Assembly (NCBI RefSeq): GCF_000803645.1
Contig: NZ_CP009122.1
Coordinates: 62,001 to 126,000, forward strand
Direction of reading: 5' to 3'
DNA: 64,000 nt
DNA from: Sphingopyxis fribergensis
Lineage (GTDB): Bacteria; Pseudomonadota; Alphaproteobacteria; Sphingomonadales; Sphingomonadaceae
The notes under the pieces were generated by a model, which was not told where the DNA came from, ran no database searches, and was given only the letters and a program-made list of their open reading frames with translations. This document shows positions 23,193-31,300 of the stretch, piece after piece. A program made the position numbers and the translations under genes. Numbering within the stretch: position 1 is the stretch's first letter; each line of letters opens with the position of its first letter.

Positions 23193-24528
23193 TCTTCGCC
23201 TTCTCGCGGCGCTTATCCTCCTGTGTCTCGCCGCGCCGGCTTCGCCTTTGGCTGCCCAAAACCGCCAGGAACCGGGTGCGGCGGTCGTGCTTTACCGCGT
23301 CAAAGCCGGCGACAATCTCTATGAACTCGCCGAGCGTTATCTCACGCGTGTCGAAGATTATGTCGCCGTCCAGCGGCTCAATGCGATCGCCAATCCCCGG
23401 CGCCTCAAGCCGGGATCGCTGATCCGCATCCCGCGCTCGCTGCTCCGCCATGAGCCGCTCCGGGCTGTCGTCCAGAGCTATCGTGGAACGGTTTCCGTCC
23501 AGCGCGGCAGCGCCCGCCGGCCCGCTGCGATCGGAATGCGGCTTGGTGAAGGCGACATTCTCGAAACGGCCGAAAAATCCTTCGTCAGTCTGCGGCTGCC
23601 CGACGATTCGACTGTCGCCATGCCTTCGCGCTCGTCGGTTCGCATCGAACGCTTGCGCAGGACGTTGCTCGGCGGTGCGATCGACAGGCTGTTCTCGATC
23701 GTCAAGGGGCGGGCGAGCGCCAATGTAACCCCGATGTCCGATCCCGACAGCCGTTTCGACATGTCGACCCCAATGGCGGTCTCGGCTGTCCGCGGTACGG
23801 AGTTTCGCATGTCGTTCGATCCCGACGCCCGGCGCGCGACAACCGAAGTTACCGAAGGCAAGGTCGCCTTCACCGCCGACGCCGGCGGATCGGCCGCTCC
23901 GGGTCGTGCGCAGCTCGTGGCCGGTGGTTTCGGCATCGCGACCGATCTCGCAGAACCCGTCGCGCTGCTGCGTGCGCCCGATCTCTTGCGGCCCGGGCGC
24001 GTGCAGGATGAAGAAAAACTCCGGTTCGAACTGCGGCCGATCGTCGGCGCGCTACGCTACCACCTTCAGGTTGCGCGCGACGCGGGTTTCCTCGAACTTC
24101 TCGATGACGCCGAGACCGTAGCGCCGATCGTCGAACTCGAACCCGTCGCCAACGGGACCTATTTCGTCCGCGTCACCGCCATCGACGCCCGAGGTCTTGA
24201 AGGAATGCCCGCGGTTTATGGATTCGAACGGCGTCTCAACCGGATCGAGGCGAGCGTCGAAGACGCGCGGAAAGGGCGTCACCGGAACTATCTGTTCCGA
24301 TGGCGAACGCCCGACGCACCGAGCGCACAGTATCGCTTCCAGCTTTTCGCCGCATCGCAGGCCGACCCGATCGTCGACGAAGCCGGTCTCACTTCGACAT
24401 CGTTCGTCGTCGCGGATCTTCCCGACGGCAGTTACCGCTGGCGGGTGATGACGCTTCAGTTTGTCGGCGGCCGTATTTATGATTCCTGGTCTGGCTTCCA
24501 GGAGCTGCGGGTCGACACCGAAAAATGA
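23164..24528 (+). CDS. Periplasmic LysM-FecR domain protein
   Basis: A 454-aa exported protein. The signal peptide spans ~1-31 (RLLAALILLCLAAPASPLAAQ). LysM domain at ~43-92: YRVKAGDNLYELAERYL and LKPGSLIRIP, which binds peptidoglycan. FecR domain at ~100-230: GTVSVQRGS, LGEGDILETAEKSFVSLRLPDDS, and MAVSAVRGTEFRMSF. The C-terminal ~200 residues look like fibronectin-type beta modules (YHLQVARDAGF, YFVRVTAIDARGLEG, YRWRVMTLQ). The ATG at 23164 lies inside the end of the regulator gene (29-bp overlap, different frame); the frame is open far upstream but that part is the regulator in another frame. The overlap suggests translational coupling. It probably senses envelope or cell-wall state for the kinase encoded 10 bp downstream; that is inference. 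Confidence 0.85.
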   Translation: MDIVLKRLPDLRLLAALILLCLAAPASPLAAQNRQEPGAAVVLYRVKAGDNLYELAERYLTRVEDYVAVQRLNAIANPRRLKPGSLIRIPRSLLRHEPLRAVVQSYRGTVSVQRGSARRPAAIGMRLGEGDILETAEKSFVSLRLPDDSTVAMPSRSSVRIERLRRTLLGGAIDRLFSIVKGRASANVTPMSDPDSRFDMSTPMAVSAVRGTEFRMSFDPDARRATTEVTEGKVAFTADAGGSAAPGRAQLVAGGFGIATDLAEPVALLRAPDLLRPGRVQDEEKLRFELRPIVGALRYHLQVARDAGFLELLDDAETVAPIVELEPVANGTYFVRVTAIDARGLEGMPAVYGFERRLNRIEASVEDARKGRHRNYLFRWRTPDAPSAQYRFQLFAASQADPIVDEAGLTSTSFVVADLPDGSYRWRVMTLQFVGGRIYDSWSGFQELRVDTEK

Positions 24529-24538
24529 CGCTCGGCGG

Positions 24539-26803
24539 ATGAACAAGGAATACAGCCGGACGCGCCTCAAGGTCGAATGGGCGATCATCCTTCTCGCCGC
24601 GAGTCTCCTTGTCGGATGGGTGAGCGCCGACCGGTCGCTCCTGCGCATCGACAATCTCATTTACGATCGCTTGTTGCAAGCCAACCGGCCGGCTTCGTCC
24701 GACGCGATCATCGTCGTGGCGATCGACGATGAAAGCCTGCGGCGGGTGGGGCGCTGGCCGTGGCCGCGCGAGACCCATGCGGCGCTCCTGGACGCGATCA
24801 CAGATGCCAAACCCCGCACGATCGGCTACGATATCCTCTTTACCGAAGCGGCCGACGCCGCAGGCGATGCAAGCCTCGGCGACGCGATGCGGCGCGCGGC
24901 CAATGTCTATGTGCCGCTTTCCTTCGTCGCCCCCGGGCGAAATGGCGCGCGGTTCGACGTTCAAGAACCGATCGCTCCTGTCAGGCGGGCGGCGGCCGCG
25001 ATCGGCCACGTTAACCTCAGCTTCGATCCCGACGGCACGGTGCGCCGTTTTTCGCCCAGCTTCGGCGATTCTAGGCAACGCTGGTGGCATCTTGCCGAGC
25101 TGGCCCATGGCGGGCTACGGCGCCCACCTCCGGCGGGTTCGGGGGCTGCCGTCCTAATTCCCTTCGCAGGCCCGGCCGGTCACTGGCCGACGATCCCGGC
25201 GGCGGCGGTGCTGGCGGGCGAAGTTCCGCCAGAATTTCTTCGCGACAAGATCGTGTTCGTCGGCGCCACAGCGAATGCACTCGGCGCAGGACATCCGATT
25301 CCCTCGGGTGGCCGCATGCCGGGTGTCGAGATCCAGGCGCATATCGCAAACGGCCTCATGACCGGGCGAGCCATGCGCGAGGCTGGCCCGGCTGCCATAT
25401 TCTTCTTCGGAATCATTCCGTTGTGGATGGCGTTCCTCGCCTTCCGCTTCCTCCCTCGCCGCGCCGCCGCCTTAGCCGCCGCCGTCATGATCGGCGCCGT
25501 TCTCTTCGCGTCCGCCAGCGCGTTGATTGTCTTCGAATTCTGGCTCCCCCCGGCGGCGGCGCTTGCCGGTCTCGTCTGTAGCTATCCACTATGGGCCTGG
25601 CGCCAACTCGCATCGGCCGACAAGTTCATGCGCGCCGAGCTCGATCGGTTCCGGACCGATTCGCGATGGTTGCCCGAGCCGGAACGACGGTTCCCGCCCG
25701 GCGGACAGCTCGAATCGACGATCGCAAAGCTGAGGCTCGCCATCTCCAATGCCCGCGAGCTGCGGCATTTCGCTCTCGATCGGCTCGATCAATTGCCCGA
25801 CGCGATTCTGGTTACAGACCGCGAGGGTCATATCGTCCTTTCGAATGCCGCAGCCGCTTCCCTGTTCGGCTCGCTCGGGGCATCGATCGCCGAAGGCGAT
25901 GACTGCCTCGCGCTGTTCACCCATTTTCATCTCGATCCCTCGCGCGATCCACTGCCCGTTACCCGCAAGGAAGGGCTGCTGAAGGTCGATTGCGGCGATC
26001 TCGACGCGGCAACCGCCGAAGGCCATTATTACTCGGTACGCTTCGCTCCGCAAAGCGCCGCGACCGGCGCACAGGTCGGCTGGCTCATCCGTTTTCTCGA
26101 CGTCAGCGAAAGCCGCGCGTCGCAGCGTCAGCGCGACGATATCGTCCAGCTCCTGACGCACGACATGCGCTCGCCGCAAGCGTCGATCATGGCGCTGCTC
26201 GACACCGCTGCGCCGGATGAGATCGACCCCGGTTTTGCGGCACGGATCAGGCACTATGCCCAGCGAACGCTTGGTCTCGCCGATGGCTTCGTGCAACTCG
26301 CGCGAGCGGAATCGCTCGAATATGTCATTGAGGAGATCGATCTCAACGACATTCTCATCGACGCACTCGACGAGCTCTGGCCGCAGATGACCGCGAAGAA
26401 TATCCGCGCCGAGACGCTCGGGGGCGACGAGCGGATCATCGTGGAGGGAGAGCGATCGCTGCTGACGCGGGCGCTCGTCAACATCATCGACAATGCGATC
26501 AAATATAGTCCGGCGGACACTTGCGTGCGCTGCACGCTTCGGCGTGAGCCTGATTCCGGAGCGGGCTGGCTTGCGCGATGCACGATATCTGACGAGGGGC
26601 CTGGCCTGCCGGCCGATCACTGCGAAACAATCTTTGCGCGCTTCGCGCGCGGCCCGCTCGGCATCGGACAAAAGGTCGAGGGGGTCGGACTCGGGCTGAG
26701 TTTCGTGTACACCGTCATGGTGCGTCACAAGGGCGAGGTGCGTTGCGCGAGCGAGCCCGGCCAAGGAGCGAGTTTTACGCTTACCTTGCCCGCACTGCCC
26801 TAG
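24539..26803 (+). CDS. CHASE2-domain sensor histidine kinase
   Basis: A 754-aa membrane kinase. TM1 at ~13-30 (WAIILLAASLLVGWV), a periplasmic CHASE2 domain at ~30-280 (IIVVAIDDESLRRVGRWPWPR, ANVYVPLSF), then three TM helices at ~283-350. A PAS-like region follows (LPDAILVTDREGHIVLSNAAAA), then HisKA with His541 in LLTHDMRSPQ, and an ATPase domain with N box NIIDNAIKYSP (~647), G1 SDEGPGLP and G2 GVGLGLSF (~715). All catalytic motifs are present; the H box lacks the usual acidic residue after His-x-x-R (HDMRSP). The ATG at 24539 begins MNKEYSRTRLKVEW, 10 bp after the FecR stop. The gene ends 4 bp into the convergent lipoprotein gene. The likely signal enters through CHASE2 and the LysM-FecR partner. 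Confidence 0.9.
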   Translation: MNKEYSRTRLKVEWAIILLAASLLVGWVSADRSLLRIDNLIYDRLLQANRPASSDAIIVVAIDDESLRRVGRWPWPRETHAALLDAITDAKPRTIGYDILFTEAADAAGDASLGDAMRRAANVYVPLSFVAPGRNGARFDVQEPIAPVRRAAAAIGHVNLSFDPDGTVRRFSPSFGDSRQRWWHLAELAHGGLRRPPPAGSGAAVLIPFAGPAGHWPTIPAAAVLAGEVPPEFLRDKIVFVGATANALGAGHPIPSGGRMPGVEIQAHIANGLMTGRAMREAGPAAIFFFGIIPLWMAFLAFRFLPRRAAALAAAVMIGAVLFASASALIVFEFWLPPAAALAGLVCSYPLWAWRQLASADKFMRAELDRFRTDSRWLPEPERRFPPGGQLESTIAKLRLAISNARELRHFALDRLDQLPDAILVTDREGHIVLSNAAAASLFGSLGASIAEGDDCLALFTHFHLDPSRDPLPVTRKEGLLKVDCGDLDAATAEGHYYSVRFAPQSAATGAQVGWLIRFLDVSESRASQRQRDDIVQLLTHDMRSPQASIMALLDTAAPDEIDPGFAARIRHYAQRTLGLADGFVQLARAESLEYVIEEIDLNDILIDALDELWPQMTAKNIRAETLGGDERIIVEGERSLLTRALVNIIDNAIKYSPADTCVRCTLRREPDSGAGWLARCTISDEGPGLPADHCETIFARFARGPLGIGQKVEGVGLGLSFVYTVMVRHKGEVRCASEPGQGASFTLTLPALP

Positions 26804-27258
26804 GGGATCAGGGCGAACACCGACGTTTGCAGAGCTTCGCCATCGTCAGATTTCTTTTCCCGGAAGACCTCGCTGCCGTAGGCGCGATAGATTTCCTTGC
26901 CCGTCGCGCTGTCGGTCATGGTCACGACGAGACGCCGCGTCCGCTTCGATTTCGAACGTGTCGGTGGCAGAAGCCATTGCAGTTCGACACTCTGATCGAG
27001 CGCAAGGCCCGTTTTGGCCGGAGGTTCGGAGAGGCTGACCTGGACGATGAGCGAGGCCTTTTCGTCGGCCGAGAAGCCGCTTGTCTCGAGCTTCGCTGCA
27101 AGGGCCGCCTCGACGCGAGACCGTTCAGGCTGTGCCGCAACAAGCCAGTAGCCCCTCGGGTCCGGCATCCTTCCCGCTTCGGCGGCAATAATCGCGGGGT
27201 GGCTGGCGCAGGCCGACAGCGCCGCGACGAGGAATAGGAGAAGAGGCCGAAATGTCAT
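26800..27258 (-). CDS. Small lipoprotein, DUF4136-like
   Basis: A 152-aa protein with a lipoprotein signal: MTFRPLLLFLVAALSAC, lipobox LSAC with Cys17. The mature part carries PDPRGYWLVAAQPERSRVEAALAAKLETSGF and later LIVQVSLSEPP and SATGKEIYRAYGSE, resembling the end of DUF4136-type lipoproteins, though the match is by eye only. Asp/Ala residues do not occupy the +2 position (it is Ala-Ser), so outer-membrane sorting is likely. The ATG at 27258 has a strong Shine-Dalgarno (GGAAGGAGG), which rules out the longer frame from 27348. The 3' end overlaps the kinase stop by 4 bp (convergent). Confidence 0.65.
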   Translation of the reverse strand: MTFRPLLLFLVAALSACASHPAIIAAEAGRMPDPRGYWLVAAQPERSRVEAALAAKLETSGFSADEKASLIVQVSLSEPPAKTGLALDQSVELQWLLPPTRSKSKRTRRLVVTMTDSATGKEIYRAYGSEVFREKKSDDGEALQTSVFALIP

Positions 27259-27629
27259 GCCTCCTTCCCTACAATCGCGTCGCCGGAAGCCGAAGTGAAA
27301 AAAAGCCCCTAATCCAGGAACGGCACTGGAAAGGAGCGCACTTTGCACAATTTAACATTCATCTTGTTGAGTTCTCCGCACATTTCTGGTCTTCTGCAAC
27401 GGGGGGAGTTAGCTTCTCCGGGTCGCGTGTCATGGTCCAGACCATGCGGGCGAGACCAGCGGTTGCTGGTCTCGCTTCCCGCCCCGGACCATCTACTCGC
27501 CCTACTCGCCAGTCCTGGTTGCTCCAGCCGCAGGTGCGCGTTCGCCGTCGGCATATCGCTTGCGAACGCCTGGGAACGCTGGACGACGCGGTACGTTCCG
27601 GCCGGACGAAGGCTCGCGTGGAGGGTGCT
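27259..27629. other. Intergenic region with half-site motif and paired hairpins
   Basis: About 370 bp without a confident gene. ATTTAACATT at 27350-27359 resembles the right arm ATTTAACAAT of the dyad at 28266-28275. Two adjacent perfect inverted repeats at 27431-27446 and 27450-27475 are listed separately. Frames are open on both strands but the translations are low-complexity and unconvincing. Confidence 0.4.
27431..27475. repeat. Two adjacent perfect hairpins
   Basis: CATGGTC-CA-GACCATG (27431-27446, 7-bp arms) is followed 3 bp later by GCGAGACCAGC-GGTT-GCTGGTCTCGC (27450-27475, 11-bp arms, 4-nt loop). The second also shares the GAGACCA/TGGTCT core with the first, so alternative pairings are possible. 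No T-tract follows, so it is not a simple terminator; it may be a structured leader RNA or protein-binding site for the gene downstream. Confidence 0.5.
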
Positions 27630-28055
27630 GTGGGAATTAGCAGGATTTCGCAAGCGCGCGACCGCCGGCACCGGATTGCGGCGATCGCCGACTGGGTCGC
27701 GGAGAATGTGCCGTGGACTGTCGATGCATCCGAGTGGCCAGCATTTCACTCCCGCTGGCCCGGCATGAAAGACCTGGAACTGGCCGAAGTCGAGCGAGAA
27801 CTCGAGCGCCGCGGCGACGCCGTCTGTTCGGCCTTTGATGCCGCGTCGGTCGCGGCTGGCCACCCCGGTCGGAGCGACGGTTCGTCCGCCGCCGCCGCGT
27901 GGTTGCTCGAGCAGTTCCCGCGCGCGGACATATTCGATCCCCAATTTGTCGAGCGTTTCGCTCATCTGACCCGCCAGGAACTTCTCTGGGCGGCAATCGA
28001 GCATCGTATGCTTATCGGCGCTGCCGTCGCCGAGGCGTCGACGCATTCCCGCTAA
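27630..28055 (+). CDS. Hypothetical protein (141 aa), weak support
   Basis: I do not recognise this protein. From the GTG at 27630 (GGAGGG four bases upstream) it reads IADWVAENVPWTVDASEWPAF..., then an acidic/basic helical stretch LELAEVERELERRGDAVCSAF and a C-terminal FDPQFVERFAHLTRQELLWAA. The mixture of helices with spaced hydrophobic residues looks like a genuine globular protein, and it reads better than the antisense frame over the same bases. The frame is open further upstream to 27252, but that part spans the two hairpins and has no credible composition. No signal peptide. Start and even existence are uncertain. Confidence 0.35.
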   Translation: MGISRISQARDRRHRIAAIADWVAENVPWTVDASEWPAFHSRWPGMKDLELAEVERELERRGDAVCSAFDAASVAAGHPGRSDGSSAAAAWLLEQFPRADIFDPQFVERFAHLTRQELLWAAIEHRMLIGAAVAEASTHSR

Positions 28056-28248
28056 CGCGCCAGGACGATGAGCGGCGGTCGGGACCAACCAACCACCGCT
28101 CTGGCTGGCCCGATGTGGGGGTAGGGCCGCGTTGGTTGTAACAAGGCATCATTAACAAGCTCTAATGCGGGCTACGCGTGCATCCCGATAATGGTGCCGT
28201 GCGGCAGATCTTTCGCGCTCGCCCTCATTGCGAGCTTCACGCCATCAC

Positions 28249-28299
28249 ATTGTTAAATAGTGTAAATTTAACAATTCTCCAACTGTTCATTAACTACCG
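28249..28299 (+). promoter_or_regulatory. 10-bp perfect dyad plus TTAACTACCG motif upstream of the DUF11 giant protein
   Basis: ATTGTTAAAT (28249-28258) and ATTTAACAAT (28266-28275) are perfect inverted arms with a 7-nt spacer. CATTAACTACCG follows at 28288-28299, sharing 11 of 12 bases with 5261-5272. The surrounding ~60 bp is the most AT-rich stretch nearby and ends ~50 bp before the gene. The rest of the gap 28056-28248 shows nothing definite. Confidence 0.5.
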
Positions 28300-28346
28300 T
28301 CAGCCTCTAAGGCGCCTCGATCTCATAGCGAGAGCGGGGGCTTACA

Positions 28347-31300
28347 GTGTTTCAGAATCTATCCGGCGGGTCGTTCCGCATGTGGCGCGTTGCGCGTTTC
28401 GTCTGGCTCGCCATTGCAATGCTCGTCGCGGCACCGGCCTGGGCGGCCGATCTGCAAGTGTCGGCTTACACTTGGGCTCCCGACCCCGTGCCCAATGGCG
28501 CGGCGACCGAATTCACGGTACGCCTCACCAACAATGGGCCGGGCTCCGTTTCGGACACGGTGGTTTCGATCGCTGTCTCCAATCGTTTTCGTGTCGATCC
28601 AGGCAATTTTCCTTCCTATTGTTCCCTGTCCGGCGCTACCGGGTCGCAGACGCTGACCTGCAACCTCGATGCTTTTGCAGTTGGCGATCGTAGTTTCACC
28701 TATTCGGCGACCGCGATCGCCGTCGGCTCGGCAAACACCGTGGCCACCGTCTCGAGCGCAACGGCTGGCGATACCAACGCCGCCAACGACGTCCTAATCG
28801 TTACGCCCGCTGTTCAGAACGGCGCGGACCTTTCGCTGGTCAAGAATGATGGTCTGTCCGGCGGCAGCATCGTAGCTGGCGGTATCATTTCCTATCAGCT
28901 GACCGCCAGCAATGCCGGCCCCGATGCCACCGCGGCGGTTCGTGTCGTCGACAATTTGCCGCCGGCCTCGGACTTTCAGTTCCTCTCAGCGGGCGGTAGC
29001 AACTGGAATTGCTCGCGGTCCGGCACGACGGTGACCTGCCTTTACTCCGGAACCGCCGCGACCGGCGCGCTACCGCCGATCACCATCGCGGGCCGCGTGA
29101 TCCGCCAGTCGAGCGGCACGATCACGAACACAGCATTTGCCGAGCTTACGGTGCCCACCGTTCTCGACCCGAACGGCAACAATAATGCCGCGCCCGCTGT
29201 GGTCACGACGATCCTCGAAGGCACCGATCTCAGGGCGGCCAAGGCATTTTCGGCGGCAACGATCGTCGAGGGCACGAGCGCGAACGTCACGCTCACCATA
29301 TTCAACGACGGCCCGCAAAGCGTTACCGGCGCGACGATCAGCGACACGTTCGCGAGCAATTTCGCGATCGGGGCCCTGCCTGCGGGCTGCTCGGCGACCG
29401 GACAGACCGTGACATGCAATGCCGGCACGTTGGCGAGCGGCGCCAACCGCGCGTTCGTGATCCCGGTCACCGCCAACACGGCGACCGCTGGCGTTCAGAA
29501 CAACGTCGCGACGGTGACCGGGCCTCCGGGCCTTGCCGAGCCGGATACGGCCAACAACAGCGCGACGGCCGCGTTCCAGATCGTGGCGCCGACCGCCGAT
29601 CTCAGCATCACGAAGGGCAAGACCCCCAACCCGGTCCAGGCGGGCCAGAACATGACCAGCACGATCACGGTCCGCAACAACGGGCCCGGCGTGCTGACCT
29701 ACGGTCCGGGCAATCCGCTCAGGGTCACCGACAGCGTCTCGGTCGACGAGGCATATGTGTCGGCGAATGCGGCCTGGAACTGCGGCCAGGCAGGCACGAC
29801 GATCACTTGCGATACGGCCAACGCTGGCACGCTAGCGGTCGGCGCGACGATCACGCTTTCTCTGGTCACCCAGGCGGGACCAACCGCAAACGTCAATCTC
29901 ACCAACACTGCCTGCACCGGCGGCACCGGTGGCTCGCAGGCGACCCCGGCTGACGGCAACGCCGCCAACGACTGCGCGGGCGCAAGCGCGCGGGCGACCA
30001 CGGTCACCACCGACCTGGCAGTGGTCAAGGAAGTGTCGCTCAGCCCGGCTGGCCCCTGGAGCCAGACTCCGGCGCTTAGCATTCCGGCGGCGACCCAGAG
30101 CTTCTACATTCGTCTAACCGCTTCCAACCCTGGCAGCCAGACGGCCGGCACCGTGGTGGTCAGCGATGTCCTTCCGAACCGGCTCAACACGGGCGGGTTC
30201 GTGACCGGGGTCGCCCAGGAAAGCGCGACCAGCGGTTCGGTCGCCTACACGGCGTCGAACGGCGAGATCCGCTGGACGCTGAGCAATCTCGCGCCGGCAG
30301 CCTCCGAGACGGCAATCGTGCGCGTGACCCGACCGTTCACAGAGGGAGCGCAGACCAACACTGCTCGAATCTCCTCGCCCGACACGATCGACACAAACAG
30401 CGCCAACAACCAGTCAAACGCGCTCTACAACGTCGAGCCGCTGGCTGACGTCGTTGCCGTAGCCAAGACGATCGCCCCCAATCCGGTGCAGGTGGGCACG
30501 ATTGCGACCTACCGTCTCGACATCCGCAACTTTGGGGCAAATCCCGCCGCAAATGTTGTGGTTAGCGATACAATCGACCCGACTCGCTTCGAGCTGGTCG
30601 GTGATCCGACGACGACCAAGCCTGGCGCGATCTGCAGCCGAAACGACGCCAGCGGCGAAATCAGCTGCAATCTCGGAACCTATGGCCGCGGCGAGCTCTT
30701 TCAGGTCAGTCAGCAGGTTCGACCCCGATTCCCGTTCGGCGGTGCCACCTCGGGCTTTCCCATCAGCCACACCAATACCGCCTCGGTCACGACGACGACG
30801 ACCGAGAGCGACACGACCAACAACAGTACGTCGCTTGTCCATGATGTGACGGCGCCGGGCTTCGACCTCGCGATCAGCAAGCAGGAGCCGGGCCCCGAGT
30901 TCGATCCGCGGCGCTTTGGCGATGAGCTCGTCTATGACGTCCGCATCTCGAACTTCGGTCCCTCCCGCGCGACGAACGTCGTCATCACCGATATTCCCCA
31001 GCCTCCGGCTGGTTACACGATGACGCTGGCAGGCTTTCAGACAAATCAGGTGCCGGCCAACGGCGGCCTCACGCTTTATACGCCGCCCGCGCCCGATTGC
31101 GTGCAGTCCGGTGCGAACGTTGTCTGCCGGCTGCACGGCACGCAGCCAGCCCTCAACTATCTCGATCCGCTGCGGCAGACGATTTTCAGGCTGCGCTTCA
31201 CGCCGGCCGGCCCGGCGCCCTCGACCTCGCTCACCTTCACCAACGGCGTGAACGTGATCGCGCTCGAGCAGGATAATACGAGCGTCAACCAGGCCGACAC

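Noticed and set aside
27309..28088. 259-codon minus-strand frame opposite the hypothetical gene
   Set aside because: Translation is Arg/Gly/His-rich and runs through both hairpins; the plus-strand reading looks more protein-like.
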